This document shows positions 8,033 through 16,663 of a DNA stretch of 64,000 nucleotides, piece by piece. Under the pieces are notes generated by a model. The model was given only the letters and a program-made list of their open reading frames with translations. It searched no databases and was not told the DNA's origin. Every line of letters starts with the position of its first letter. The stretch's first letter is position 1. Both the position numbers and the translations under genes were made by a program. Origin of the DNA: a virus; the IMG/VR virus record IMGVR_UViG_3300019458_000191, positions 25,914 to 89,913 of that record. One strand, 5' to 3'.

Positions 8033-8584
8033 ATGTACAATACATTAGTTTGTAATTTTCTTGGTGGACCTGGTACCGGAAAATCAACAATGGCTGGAAG
8101 TGTATATTCCGAACTTAAATGGAGAGGAATAGAAACAGAAATAGTTTTTGAATTTGCGAAGGAATTAGTTTGGGAAAAGAGAACAGAAACATTCAAAGAC
8201 CAAATTTATATATTCGGTGAACAATATCACAGAATCTTTAGGCTGTTGAATCAAGTCGAAGTCATTGTAGTCGATAGTCCATTACTTCTTACTCCAATTT
8301 ATGACCAAGAACATAGGTCTAATCTTGAGAGTCTTTCCGTAAATGAATTCAATAGATTTAATAACTATAATATTTTCATTTCTAGGGAAAAGCCATACAA
8401 TCCTAATGGAAGAAATCAAGATGAAAATGGAGCCATAGAAAAAGATTGTGAAATTCTTAGATTATTAAATCGGTATAATGTTCAATTTGATGTTCTTCCC
8501 GGAAGAAGAGATAGTATTATTCCAATTTGTGACAGAATTACCACTCAATTGCTTCCAACTTTATCCAGAATACATCATGAATAA
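8033..8584 (+). CDS. P-loop NTPase/kinase, NadR- or AAA_28-like
   Basis: 183 residues. Walker A G-G-P-G-T-G-K-S at 11-18, followed by a kinase-like core: V-V-D-S-P at about 81-85 (Walker B/substrate loop), and a lid region with R-E-K-P-Y and R-N-Q. The pattern fits the NadR-like nucleoside/nicotinamide-riboside kinase group (often called AAA_28) found in large phages. It could phosphorylate a nucleoside or nicotinamide riboside for the phage, but substrate residues cannot be assigned. The next gene starts inside its last codons. Confidence 0.7.
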   Translation: MYNTLVCNFLGGPGTGKSTMAGSVYSELKWRGIETEIVFEFAKELVWEKRTETFKDQIYIFGEQYHRIFRLLNQVEVIVVDSPLLLTPIYDQEHRSNLESLSVNEFNRFNNYNIFISREKPYNPNGRNQDENGAIEKDCEILRLLNRYNVQFDVLPGRRDSIIPICDRITTQLLPTLSRIHHE

Positions 8585-9257
8585 TTATATGGATATAAAA
8601 GTCAGGGAACATGGCGGAATTATTTACGTAACGGCCCCAAATCAATACATTTTATGCGATACATTCATGAGAATGCAAGAATTCTATGAATCTCCGATAC
8701 CATGTCTTCGTGGAAATTATTTCGCCGAAGAAACATTCAGAGACGAATACGCAAAGAAGTTTCAGAAGTTTAATTACCATACTACATGGGTTGGATTTAA
8801 TGTTCCCGGAAATATAGTTAAGGAATTTTACAAAAAATTTCATGATTTATCCATGAAAGAACAAGTCTTAAAGAATCTTCTAAAACCATTTCTAAAATCC
8901 AATAAAAAATTCTACATCATTGGAACAATAGAAAGTGATAGGGAAGGTACCCTTGAACATGAAATTGCTCATGCTAGATATTATTTGAATCGAAGTTATC
9001 GACTCGCACAAAACAAAGTTTTTCGGTCGATGCCAAGATATATTCAAGAATATTTCATCAATGCGTTAATACAAATGAAATATGATAAATCGGTGGGTAT
9101 TGATGAAACTCAGGCATATCTCTGTTCAACTTTGGATTTGTGGTATTTGAAGAAAAATTTTAGAGTCAAAGAAATGTCATGGATAAGAAACAAATTGATT
9201 CACCTTCGTTCCCTCCCTTATCTATTCAAATTTCGGAAAAATTTTCCGAGATTGTAA
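8577..9257 (+). CDS. Putative zinc metallopeptidase (HExxH) phage protein
   Basis: 226 residues from ATG 8577, which overlaps the previous stop by eight bases; an open frame starting at 8478 would overlap by more than 100 bases and is unlikely. The sequence E-H-E-I-A-H-A at 127-133 holds an HExxH zinc-binding motif (H128, E129, H132) inside a predicted helix; the following Y-Y-L-N-R helix would carry more of the active site. A third ligand is not certain. Basic C-terminus. I recall similar conserved phage proteins of unknown role. The peptidase activity is inference from one motif. Confidence 0.6.
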   Translation: MNNYMDIKVREHGGIIYVTAPNQYILCDTFMRMQEFYESPIPCLRGNYFAEETFRDEYAKKFQKFNYHTTWVGFNVPGNIVKEFYKKFHDLSMKEQVLKNLLKPFLKSNKKFYIIGTIESDREGTLEHEIAHARYYLNRSYRLAQNKVFRSMPRYIQEYFINALIQMKYDKSVGIDETQAYLCSTLDLWYLKKNFRVKEMSWIRNKLIHLRSLPYLFKFRKNFPRL

Positions 9258-9281
9258 TTAGTTAAATATATTTATAAGAGT

Positions 9282-9872
9282 ATGAGAAATGCTTGTATTC
9301 TTATCATATCCTTTATATTCATTATAACTGGATGTTCCATCAGACATTACAAAACCATGTCTCAATCATTTCAATTGGGCGTTCCTATTTTACAAACTAC
9401 CAATCAAGTTAAATATGTAGAATTGACTTATGAAAAGGTCGAAACTTTCATGGCTTCTTCTGGAATCAATACAACATTAAAAAATACATCCGATCAACAC
9501 TTTTTAGCTGTAGATGAAAATTGGATAACAAACACAGTGATCACAGAGTATAAACAATTCTTAAAAGATTTAAATCTGGAAAATAAATATGAATCCGAAG
9601 TAAATGATTGTGACGATTATTCTCGTACATTTACATTTTTTTGTAAAATAAAATCTCGAAGAACCAATGATTTTAGATATAGCATGGCCGTTGCTGACGT
9701 GTTTTATCACGTTGCAGGAAACAAAAGAAATCCCCATGCAATAAATGGAATCATTGTATTGACAAGCGAAGGAAAGTTAAAATTGGTTTATATCGAACCA
9801 CAAACCGGAATCATTTTCGCTGAATCCGAAAAATCAAATATATCAAAGAATGTTTATTTCTGGTCTATGTGA
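9282..9872 (+). CDS. Phage lipoprotein with transglutaminase-like/BTLCP-like domain
   Basis: 196 residues. A signal peptide ends in I-T-G-C, a lipobox with Cys18 as the lipidated residue, so the protein should be attached to a membrane facing the periplasm or surface. The mature part has N-D-C-D-D-Y-S near 107-113, an H-A-I-N block near 145 and a conserved acidic/aromatic strand later. This Cys-His order resembles bacterial transglutaminase-like cysteine proteinases (BTLCP), which suggests a cysteine peptidase or amidase. A phage lipoprotein could act in superinfection exclusion or lysis. No standard Shine-Dalgarno; a TATTTATA lies five bases before the ATG. Confidence 0.62.
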   Translation: MRNACILIISFIFIITGCSIRHYKTMSQSFQLGVPILQTTNQVKYVELTYEKVETFMASSGINTTLKNTSDQHFLAVDENWITNTVITEYKQFLKDLNLENKYESEVNDCDDYSRTFTFFCKIKSRRTNDFRYSMAVADVFYHVAGNKRNPHAINGIIVLTSEGKLKLVYIEPQTGIIFAESEKSNISKNVYFWSM

Positions 9873-9877
9873 CCTAA

Positions 9878-9906
9878 TTGACAAAACGGTTATGTTATGT
9901 CATAAT
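9878..9906 (+). promoter_or_regulatory. Sigma-70-type promoter directly before the DUF3307 gene
   Basis: TTGACA at 9878-9883, 17-bp spacer, CATAAT at 9901-9906 preceded by TGT. ATG 9914 is seven bases past the -10, so the transcript should start at or within a base or two of the start codon. Confidence 0.82.
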
Positions 9907-9913
9907 ACAGTAT

Positions 9914-10354
9914 ATGATGACGCAAATCCTACTTCATTTGATAGGTGATTACTGGCTTCAATCCGATTGGATGGCCTTAAACAAATCAAAAAAGACATTG
10001 AATTGCCTTGTTCACTGTTTAATTTATACTTCTTTGTTTTTGTTTCTGACTACATCGGTTTGGGCACTATTATTCATCTTTCTGACACACTTTCTAATTG
10101 ATAGATTTCCAATTATCGTAAGAAAATTAATTTATTGGAAAAATCATTTTCCGAAGGGTTATCCAAGATGGGAACTGTGTGCTACAACGGGATATTATGA
10201 TGATTCTCCATACAATCCCATGAAACCTTCTTCTGATATTATTAAGAAAATAGGGCCACCACGACATTTCTTTATTACTGTTTGGTTATATATTGTTTCC
10301 GATAATGCACTTCATTTGCTTTGTAATTTCTTGGTATTAACTTATCTTGTATGA
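9914..10354 (+). CDS. DUF3307-family membrane protein
   Basis: 147 residues from ATG 9914 (a second ATG follows at once, 9917). An upstream TTG in frame is inside the -35 box of the promoter and cannot be the start. The N-terminus H-L-I-G-D-Y-W-L-Q-S-D-W-M-A with later H-C-L-I-Y matches the DUF3307 family of multi-pass membrane proteins common in phages. Three hydrophobic segments (about 30-55, 58-75 and 125-145) are visible. Function unknown. Its last codon overlaps the next gene (ATGA). Confidence 0.78.
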   Translation: MMTQILLHLIGDYWLQSDWMALNKSKKTLNCLVHCLIYTSLFLFLTTSVWALLFIFLTHFLIDRFPIIVRKLIYWKNHFPKGYPRWELCATTGYYDDSPYNPMKPSSDIIKKIGPPRHFFITVWLYIVSDNALHLLCNFLVLTYLV

Positions 10355-10698
10355 CTGAAGGTTATTACAATCATAATATTGACCCAATTTTTGAAGCCAT
10401 ACGGATTTTATCCAGTAGGCATTATTTAGATGATGGAAAAACCCTTGTATCATCTAAGCTTTGGGGGAAAACTCTCTTTGAAGGTAAATTGCGGTCAGAA
10501 CGATGGTGGCAAAATAGGTTGGATAAACTGAAAGAAGACCGTTCCAAAGAGCCAACGATTGAATTATCCCTCGGACCTGAATCAGAACTTGTTGATTTTC
10601 CAACACCTTACGAAGTGGAATTTGACCTTCCAAATAAGATAGATTGTACCTCGTATTTTTCTTGGTTGGAACGAAAGAAATCCTTTGACAAGATATAA
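10351..10698 (+). CDS. Hypothetical protein before rIIA
   Basis: 115 residues, charged, coupled to the DUF3307 gene by a four-base overlap. The final codons overlap the -35 region of the rIIA promoter (10685). A Trp-rich C-terminal segment and several E/D-L-P runs are visible, but no family is recognised. Confidence 0.65.
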   Translation: MTEGYYNHNIDPIFEAIRILSSRHYLDDGKTLVSSKLWGKTLFEGKLRSERWWQNRLDKLKEDRSKEPTIELSLGPESELVDFPTPYEVEFDLPNKIDCTSYFSWLERKKSFDKI

Positions 10699-10712
10699 AA
10701 AGGTGGTATCCT
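10685..10712 (+). promoter_or_regulatory. Promoter for rIIA with an A/C-rich leader
   Basis: TTGACA at 10685-10690, 16-bp spacer, TATCCT at 10707-10712 with TGG before it. Expected transcript start near 10719, giving a leader of about 54 bases without a clear Shine-Dalgarno; the leader contains AAACAAAAACAATAAAC, nearly repeated in the rIIB leader. Confidence 0.7.
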
Positions 10713-10772
10713 ATACTCACAATCGATTTGAACGCTCGATTGAGAAACAAAAACAATAAACGCCCGAATAAA

Positions 10773-13172
10773 ATGATACCTACAATCCGAAACCAAGAAG
10801 TTAAGACGAACGCCACCGGCGAAACAATGTCAATGGGACTAGATGCCGAAGATATTCAACACCTTCTGCCGATTCTTCGTGACAGTCTTTATGCCAATAA
10901 GATTTTGGCTCCTATCCGTGAGTATTCTACCAATGCTCGTGATTCTCACACCGCCTTTGGAAAGGCCGGCCGCCCTATTAGGGTCACTCTTCCAACACGA
11001 TTCGAGCCAGAATTCCGTATTCGTGACTTTGGAACGTCGTTGTCATTGGATGAAGTCAAAAATACGTATCTGAAGTATTGCAAAAGCACCAAGAGAACGT
11101 CTAATGATTTCAACGGAGTCTATGGCCTTGGTTGTAAGTCGGCATTCGCTTATACTGACCAATTTACGGTTATCACCTATTTAGACGGTCAGCAAACGAT
11201 TATCAACATTCCCATCAGCGGCGAAGCACAGGTCATTGCTCAGGTTCCTACTACGGAAGAACAAGGATTGGAAATCGTTATTCCGGTTAATATCAAGGAT
11301 GTGGATGCTTGGCACGAAGAAGCCATGGCATTTTACGCTTACTGGTCCGTTCGTCCTACGATTGTCAATCAACGTCAAGATTTGTTTGAAAAATTCTTCT
11401 CTCCACTTCAAATCAAGCCCATCTTTTCTCAAGATGATTGGGAAGTTCGGCCGGGTGGATATAATAATCGTTCCAAGGCCGTTGCTGTCATGAGTTATGT
11501 TCCATATCCCATCAACTGGGAAACGGTCAAACGTAATTTCAGCGAAGAACAGACTCAAAAGTATGGAAAAATTCTTGGATTTGTTGAAAACAATTATGTG
11601 ACGTTCATGTTCTCCAACGGCACAGCAGACTTCACTCCTTCTCGTGAAGCCCTCCAATATACCGAAACAACGTTGGCCTCAATTTGTCATAAATTGGATA
11701 AGATTTCGGACGCCATTGAAAAGATTATTTCTGAAAGAATCTCTTCGGCAACTAATCTCTGGGAGGCCAAGTGCCTATACAATAAAGTATTTAATGGCTC
11801 CTCCTACGACCGGACAGAAGGTAATTTTTATGGAAATCTCGGCCAAATTCAAACCATGATGTCTGGAAAACTCAAGTGGAATGGCATTGGAATCGATGAT
11901 GGTAAGTTTTCAGATATCCATCTTTGGGATAGAAATACCGGTAAAATCAAAGACGGAACACATTATGATTCTTCGACTGTGGTTCCAATCTTTTCAAGTA
12001 TTACTGTTGAAGATAATACCAAGAAAACCGTGATGGTTTCAGGAGTCGCTCGATACGGCAATCAAAGCCTTTTGGCTAGTGAACGGGCTCTCGTTCTTAT
12101 TCTCGACGCTGAAGATACTTACAAAGCAGCGGCCGGCAGGTACCTCTTCTTTGAAGCGTATTTGGATAAGAACATTAATACAATTTATGTGTTGGATCTA
12201 TCGAATCCCACTGTAAAGAAGGAATTCTACAAACATTATAAGTTTGATTCTGTTCCGGTGATTTTGGCCTCTCAAATTGAGAATCAGGTTAAGGCTTTTA
12301 TTGCTGCTAATAAGATTGTTCGGGCTGCTTCTGAACAAGTGAAGGCACCTTATATCGATATGGCTCCTTATTTCGATGCCGTCGATGGTAAGAAGGATGT
12401 GTATTATATCGATTTCGTTTGGAATAAAGATGTGGTTCCTCCAAAGGATGTTGTCGGTGGCATTTATATTCAGGCCACACAAAAAGAAGCCAATTACCTT
12501 GACCGTTCAATGGAAATTGGTGGTTCCGGTGGGTATCGTCGTCGATATCGCAGTAATTATTCTGCTAATGAAATGAAGAATTTGTTGCTGAATTTCGCAC
12601 GTCTATGTCGTATGACTGGAAAGAAGGTCGATAGAATTTATGGTATTCAACCACGAACGGTCGATTCTAAATGGTTTAAGGAAGAAATTGCTGATGGAAC
12701 TTGGGTGGATATGGCATCGGTTGCCGCGGCCGAATTTTCCAAATTGGATATGAGCAAAGCATCATTGGCGATGGATTACAAGAATTCATTAAATGAAAGT
12801 AATACAATTCGTATTGAAGTGGCCAGAACGTTGACGCCCCTTATTTCTGATACGAATAATCCGATTCACAAATACGTGAGTATGGTTTCATCGGAACTTA
12901 GTAATTATTCTCATGTTCCGGCAATGGCAGAAAGTCTTTTGGACAAGAACGACAAGAATTTCAAAATCGTATCTGCTGGTACACAAATCGAAAAGGTTGT
13001 GAAGTCGATTAAGAAATTGTATCCTATGATTTCTATGTTTCCTTCCAATCATTATCTCTTCATGGAAGACGAAGAGAAGATTAAGAGGGTAGACCTGAAG
13101 GCTATTGCCGAATACATTAACGCTATGGATACCGTGAAAGCGGCTCAATCCCAACAACCAGTTGCTGTTTGA
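10773..13172 (+). CDS. rIIA: rIIA-like protein with GHKL-type ATPase domain
   Basis: 799 residues from ATG 10773; frames open upstream to TTG 10728 lie in the A-rich leader. The N-terminal third is a GHKL (histidine-kinase/Hsp90-like) ATP-binding domain: N-box E50-Y-S-T-N54, D85 in I-R-D-F-G, and a glycine-rich lid G-V-Y-G-L-G-C-K-S-A at 115-124. Length and order match T4 rIIA, a membrane-associated protein that with rIIB affects lysis timing and exclusion by host or prophage systems. Codons are visibly richer in G/C at third positions than in neighbouring genes. The rIIB gene follows under its own promoter. Confidence 0.88.
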   Translation: MIPTIRNQEVKTNATGETMSMGLDAEDIQHLLPILRDSLYANKILAPIREYSTNARDSHTAFGKAGRPIRVTLPTRFEPEFRIRDFGTSLSLDEVKNTYLKYCKSTKRTSNDFNGVYGLGCKSAFAYTDQFTVITYLDGQQTIINIPISGEAQVIAQVPTTEEQGLEIVIPVNIKDVDAWHEEAMAFYAYWSVRPTIVNQRQDLFEKFFSPLQIKPIFSQDDWEVRPGGYNNRSKAVAVMSYVPYPINWETVKRNFSEEQTQKYGKILGFVENNYVTFMFSNGTADFTPSREALQYTETTLASICHKLDKISDAIEKIISERISSATNLWEAKCLYNKVFNGSSYDRTEGNFYGNLGQIQTMMSGKLKWNGIGIDDGKFSDIHLWDRNTGKIKDGTHYDSSTVVPIFSSITVEDNTKKTVMVSGVARYGNQSLLASERALVLILDAEDTYKAAAGRYLFFEAYLDKNINTIYVLDLSNPTVKKEFYKHYKFDSVPVILASQIENQVKAFIAANKIVRAASEQVKAPYIDMAPYFDAVDGKKDVYYIDFVWNKDVVPPKDVVGGIYIQATQKEANYLDRSMEIGGSGGYRRRYRSNYSANEMKNLLLNFARLCRMTGKKVDRIYGIQPRTVDSKWFKEEIADGTWVDMASVAAAEFSKLDMSKASLAMDYKNSLNESNTIRIEVARTLTPLISDTNNPIHKYVSMVSSELSNYSHVPAMAESLLDKNDKNFKIVSAGTQIEKVVKSIKKLYPMISMFPSNHYLFMEDEEKIKRVDLKAIAEYINAMDTVKAAQSQQPVAV

Positions 13173-13182
13173 TAAAAAAGAT

Positions 13183-13210
13183 TTGACTTCGGCCTAATAT
13201 GAGTTATATT
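13183..13210 (+). promoter_or_regulatory. Promoter for rIIB with an A-rich leader
   Basis: TTGACT at 13183-13188, 16-bp spacer, TATATT at 13205-13210. Expected start near 13217; the leader of about 40 bases to ATG 13258 is almost free of G and U runs and contains AAACAAAACAAAAACAATT-like sequence. No GGAGG is present. Confidence 0.72.
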
Positions 13211-13257
13211 AATCCGTAGTTTGAAACAAAACAAAAACAATTAAACAAAAAAGAACC

Positions 13258-14298
13258 ATGACATACTCACTTACCCCGAATGCTCTGACGGTTGTTACCA
13301 GTAACAACAAGGTTTTGATGACCCGTTCAGATAACCCTAATTGGCACCAGATTCTCTCTGCTTTGAAGCGTAACAACGAAGCAGATGTGGTGAATCTTAT
13401 GAATGTTCGTCGAACGGTTGAAACGTTCGGTTCGGACTTGGCTCCCGGTGCAATCACCATCCGTGACGGACAAGTTTTCTTCCGTGATGAATTATTGGCT
13501 GGCCTTGACGTTGACCGTATCCTAGAATTTTCTTGTAAGGGACTTCCGGTTGATGGTATGGTGGCCTTCTTGGAAAAGAAATTGGCAAATCCTTCTCGTC
13601 GTTCCATTGAATCCCTTTATTGGTTCCTTGAGAACGGTAATATGCCCATCACTCCCCGTGGTACGTTCCTTGCTTACAAGGGCGTTTCCAACGAATTCAA
13701 TTCGATTAGCACCGGCCGCGAACCTCTGATTAGTGGTGTTCGTAATTCCAATGGCTCCATTCTTAACTCTGTCGGTCAGACTGTTCACATGGAACGCCGA
13801 TACGTTACGGATGACTTCAATCAAGGTTGTGGACCTGGCCTCCATGCCGGTAGTATTAATTACGCCAAGGGATGGGGCCCCCGTGTTGTAATCGTGGAAA
13901 TCGACCCGGCTGACGTGGTTTCGGTTCCTTCATCTGAACACGAAAAACTTCGTTGTAATAAATATACGGTAATTGGTGAGTATGTTGCACCATTGTCTGA
14001 TACTTATACAGAGGAATTTCATCCTGAGTTGGCCAAGCCTAAGAAGGTTGTGGTTACACCTGAGATTCAGGCTCTTATCGACGAAGCTTATGAAGCTGGT
14101 CAGAAAGATGCTTCGCTCGATGAACCTACTTTGGATGATATCGAAACCGAAGAAGACACGGAAACTTACGATGACGGTTATGCCCGTGGTTTGAAAGACG
14201 GCCGTGGCCACAAGCGCAAGGTTTACTCAAATGATGAATTGGGAAATAGCGATTATGTGGACGGTTATCTCGACGGCTACCGCAGGGGCCGGAAGTAA
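13258..14298 (+). CDS. rIIB: rIIB-like protein
   Basis: 346 residues. The central part is the conserved rIIB domain: F-L-E-K-K-L-A-N-P-S near 102-111, L-Y-W-F-L-E-N near 120, T-P-R-G-T-F-L-A-Y-K-G-V near 132-143, and G-L-H-A-G-S near 196 followed by V-V-I-V-E-I-D-P. This domain is shared with T4 rIIB, partner of rIIA. The C-terminal 80 residues are acidic and end in a Gly/Tyr/Arg-rich tail with repeated G-Y-x-x-G-x-x-x-G-R units, not found in T4. Like rIIA it has higher GC3 than most genes here, which suggests strong expression. It ends at a terminator. Confidence 0.88.
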   Translation: MTYSLTPNALTVVTSNNKVLMTRSDNPNWHQILSALKRNNEADVVNLMNVRRTVETFGSDLAPGAITIRDGQVFFRDELLAGLDVDRILEFSCKGLPVDGMVAFLEKKLANPSRRSIESLYWFLENGNMPITPRGTFLAYKGVSNEFNSISTGREPLISGVRNSNGSILNSVGQTVHMERRYVTDDFNQGCGPGLHAGSINYAKGWGPRVVIVEIDPADVVSVPSSEHEKLRCNKYTVIGEYVAPLSDTYTEEFHPELAKPKKVVVTPEIQALIDEAYEAGQKDASLDEPTLDDIETEEDTETYDDGYARGLKDGRGHKRKVYSNDELGNSDYVDGYLDGYRRGRK

Positions 14299-14349
14299 AG
14301 AACTTCCCACAACGGCAGAGTCTTCAGCGTTCCCTCTGCCAAATAAACC

Positions 14350-14396
14350 GAGGGCATCCTCTCTTTCGGGTGAGATGGGTGCCCTCACTCTTTTAT
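14350..14396 (+). terminator. Terminator after rIIB
   Basis: GAGGGCA at 14350-14356 pairs with TGCCCTC at 14380-14386, with further internal pairing (TCTC/GAGA), then ACTCTTTTAT. A separate 7-bp hairpin (14314-14320 with 14334-14340) lies just upstream without a T run and may stabilise the 3' end. Confidence 0.8.
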
Positions 14397-14402
14397 AGAA
14401 AT

Positions 14403-14888
14403 ATGTCAGTTACATTTATTATCAATCCGAATCAAGAAGTCTCCAAGTCGGAGTCGGTCAAAGACCGTGTAATTGAATACGTAACAGAATATAAGATAAA
14501 ATCTATCGATGGTAAAAAATACGCCGGGTGGTACGGCAGTACCGAAACGGAATATTTTAGTATTGTTTTTGTTGGAGGCGTTGTTTCTATTTCCTTAGCA
14601 GAACGTCAAATGAAGATAGGTGAGGATTATTGTTTACCCCTTATAGTTTCACGATTGAAATCGGTAGCGATAACCAACGATAACAATAAAAAATTAGTAG
14701 TATTGGGTAACTACAATTATAAACATGCAAATAAGGATTTAGATAGAGTATCATTTAAAGATGTCATGAAGCCTCTTGGTTGGAAATTTGCATCTAAAAA
14801 AGTAAAGGTTCAATACGATTTGATTGAATCGGATTTTTATGAAAAATCAGAAGAAGAAATTTTACCACCTATTAATATTGTAATATGA
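14403..14888 (+). CDS. Hypothetical protein after rIIB
   Basis: 161 residues from ATG 14403; an earlier in-frame ATG (14370) lies inside the terminator and is rejected. Mixed alpha/beta composition, no motif recognised. Its end overlaps the following gene by four bases (ATGA). Expression would need read-through of the rIIB terminator or an unseen promoter. Confidence 0.65.
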   Translation: MSVTFIINPNQEVSKSESVKDRVIEYVTEYKIKSIDGKKYAGWYGSTETEYFSIVFVGGVVSISLAERQMKIGEDYCLPLIVSRLKSVAITNDNNKKLVVLGNYNYKHANKDLDRVSFKDVMKPLGWKFASKKVKVQYDLIESDFYEKSEEEILPPINIVI

Positions 14889-15364
14889 AAAATAACTATA
14901 AAGACTGGTCCACCGATGACCTTAGAAAAGAAGCAGAAATAATCTGTGCAGAAATTTATAAACGTGAGAGAAAAGAAGATTCAAAGAAACAAAAGAATCG
15001 TAATATTAATGGAATTACTCCAAAAGATATTGTTGTTGAAATTTGGACGACCGATGGAGATGACCTTTATTATTCCTTTTATATTCTTTATGAAGGAAAA
15101 CGGTATGACATTTACTATGATGGAATTGCTGACTATGATAACAGATCAAAAGAAAATAATTGGGGATATCATTCTTGGTGGCCAATAAACCCGGATGAAG
15201 AAAATGATGAATACGCCACAAACGGTGCGTTCCTTTTTATTCCTGATGGTTTCAGTGAAGCAATGGAAAATGCTTATAATTTTAATGGAACAATAAAACA
15301 AGCAATTAAGAAATTGAAATCTTGTGGAATAACAAACGTTAACGAAAACATTATCCAACATTAA
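14885..15364 (+). CDS. Hypothetical acidic protein
   Basis: 159 residues, rich in Asp, Tyr and Asn, coupled to the previous gene by ATGA. It begins with a short charged helix (about 1-35) and has a central Y-Y-S-F-Y-I-L-Y strand-like part. No family recognised. Its stop is three bases before the receiver-domain gene. Confidence 0.65.
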   Translation: MKNNYKDWSTDDLRKEAEIICAEIYKRERKEDSKKQKNRNINGITPKDIVVEIWTTDGDDLYYSFYILYEGKRYDIYYDGIADYDNRSKENNWGYHSWWPINPDEENDEYATNGAFLFIPDGFSEAMENAYNFNGTIKQAIKKLKSCGITNVNENIIQH

Positions 15365-15367
15365 AAT

Positions 15368-15748
15368 ATGTCTTACTATCTCTTTTTGGATGATGTCCGT
15401 GATCCGAACAAATTTCTTAAATCCATTAGAACTTGGGTCATAGCTAGAGACTATAAGGAGTTCGTAAATATAATAACTAGAGATGGTCTTCCTGAATTCA
15501 TTTCTTTTGACCATGACCTAGCGTTTGAACACTATCCCCTTAATGACCCTCAACAAAATGGTACAACCATACCGTATAACGATTATACCGAAAAAACAGG
15601 TTATCACTGTGCTAAATGGTTAATCGAATACTGTATGGATATTAAAAAACCTTTGCCCAAGTTCCAAGTTCATTCAATGAATTCGGTCGGATCAGCAAAC
15701 ATTAAACAATTGCTCAATCGATTCAACGAAGTAAGAGATGATTTATAA
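15368..15748 (+). CDS. Cyclic-phosphate-processing receiver domain (cREC) protein
   Basis: 126 residues. The fold is receiver-like: L-F-L-D-D-V-R-D-P at 5-13 supplies the acidic pocket, followed by I-S-F-D-H-D-L at about 44-50 and a C-terminal F-Q-V-H-S-M-N-S-V-G block. This is the pattern of the cREC family described by sequence analysis as linked to RNA-end or cyclic-phosphate processing, widespread in phages. Here it sits near a polynucleotide-kinase-like P-loop gene, separated by a homing endonuclease, which fits an RNA-repair role. The activity is inferred from family and context. Confidence 0.75.
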   Translation: MSYYLFLDDVRDPNKFLKSIRTWVIARDYKEFVNIITRDGLPEFISFDHDLAFEHYPLNDPQQNGTTIPYNDYTEKTGYHCAKWLIEYCMDIKKPLPKFQVHSMNSVGSANIKQLLNRFNEVRDDL

Positions 15749-15787
15749 TAAGTAACTATAGATACTCCTGGTATCGGAATTAACTTA

Positions 15788-15820
15788 TTCATGATATTCA
15801 TGATATGTATTATCATGAAT
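15788..15820 (+). promoter_or_regulatory. Hairpin overlapping the start of a homing endonuclease gene
   Basis: TTCATGATA occurs twice in tandem (15788-15796, 15797-15805) and is then followed by its inverted form (10-bp stem 15796-15805 with 15811-15820, loop TGTAT). In RNA the stem would hide ATG 15815. A second weaker inverted repeat (AATAAGT 15747-15753, ACTTATT 15783-15789) flanks the intergenic gap. Confidence 0.5.
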
Positions 15821-16663
15821 TATAAACGAATTTGCCCGGATTGTAATAAGGGAATCATCCACTCAGGAAAATATGCAAAGGATAATTGTAATAGGTCAAT
15901 AAAAAGAAATTTGCCTTGTGTTTCGTGTGGACGAATAAGAATGAAAAATAATCCGAATTATTGGAATAAAATCGAAGAAGTAAAGAAGATTTTGAGTAAA
16001 AAATTGAGTGGAGAATTAAATCCAAATTATAAAGTTCCTATGTCAGAGGAACAAAAAGAAAAAATAAGAAAAAACGCAAAGGTATTAAAAGGCAAAGATA
16101 ATCTAAGTTATAGAAAAAGTTTTTATACTTGGTGGGTAGAAAAATACGGAAAAGAAGAAGCTGATAAAAAATTATTGGATTTTAAGAAAAAACATTCAGA
16201 ATCATCTTCTGGAAAAAATAATCCTATGCATGGAAAACCATCCCCACAAGGTTCAGGAAATGGCTGGTCAGGATGGTACAATAATTGGTATTTTAGAAGT
16301 TTACATGAATTATCATATATGATTAGAGTAATAGAAAGATTCAATCTATTATGGGAATCCGGAGAAAAACAAAATTATTCGATTTCTTACACAAATTATG
16401 ATGGCAAAGAAAAAACTTATTTTTCGGATTTCATTATAAACGGAAAATATATGATTGAATGTAAACCCAAGAAGTTACATAAAACACCTTCCGTCAAATT
16501 AAAAAAAGAAGCAGCTGAAAAATTTTGCGTATTAAGAGGATTAAAATATAAACTTGTATCTCCTAGACTTTTGTGTTATGATGTTATGGTAAAACTGTGG
16601 AAAGATGGAAAAATAAAATTTCTTGAAAAATATGAAAGAAAATTTAGAGAATATAAACCATAA
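15815..16663 (+). CDS. Homing endonuclease, zinc-ribbon and NUMOD3 type
   Basis: 282 residues from ATG 15815; two more ATGs (15791, 15800) are in frame but add an odd hydrophobic leader. Zinc-binding Cys pairs occur at the N-terminus (C-P-D-C and C-V-S-C), then a NUMOD3 DNA-binding motif (K-N-N-P-M-H-G-K) near 180, and a C-terminal nuclease-like domain with S-L-H-E, an acidic D-F-I-I strand and E-C-K-P-K, a PD-(D/E)xK arrangement. Such free-standing genes spread by cutting alleles that lack them. It is inserted between the cREC and P-loop kinase genes and overlaps the latter by 32 bases. Confidence 0.75.
   Translation: MNYKRICPDCNKGIIHSGKYAKDNCNRSIKRNLPCVSCGRIRMKNNPNYWNKIEEVKKILSKKLSGELNPNYKVPMSEEQKEKIRKNAKVLKGKDNLSYRKSFYTWWVEKYGKEEADKKLLDFKKKHSESSSGKNNPMHGKPSPQGSGNGWSGWYNNWYFRSLHELSYMIRVIERFNLLWESGEKQNYSISYTNYDGKEKTYFSDFIINGKYMIECKPKKLHKTPSVKLKKEAAEKFCVLRGLKYKLVSPRLLCYDVMVKLWKDGKIKFLEKYERKFREYKP

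Noticed and set aside
9878-9913. TTG start for the DUF3307 gene
   Set aside because: This TTG is the first base group of the -35 box; transcripts cannot contain it.
10454-10816. Minus-strand frame across the rIIA promoter
   Set aside because: Runs through a good promoter and leader on the other strand and has no family features.
11181-11657. Minus-strand frame of 158 codons inside rIIA
   Set aside because: Antisense shadow of the conserved GHKL domain of rIIA.
13209-13607. Long minus-strand open frame opposite rIIB
   Set aside because: Shadow of the GC-richer rIIB gene; arginine/serine-rich, no ribosome site, opposite strand to all neighbours.
14370-14402. Early ATG for the gene after rIIB
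   Set aside because: Falls inside the rIIB terminator hairpin.
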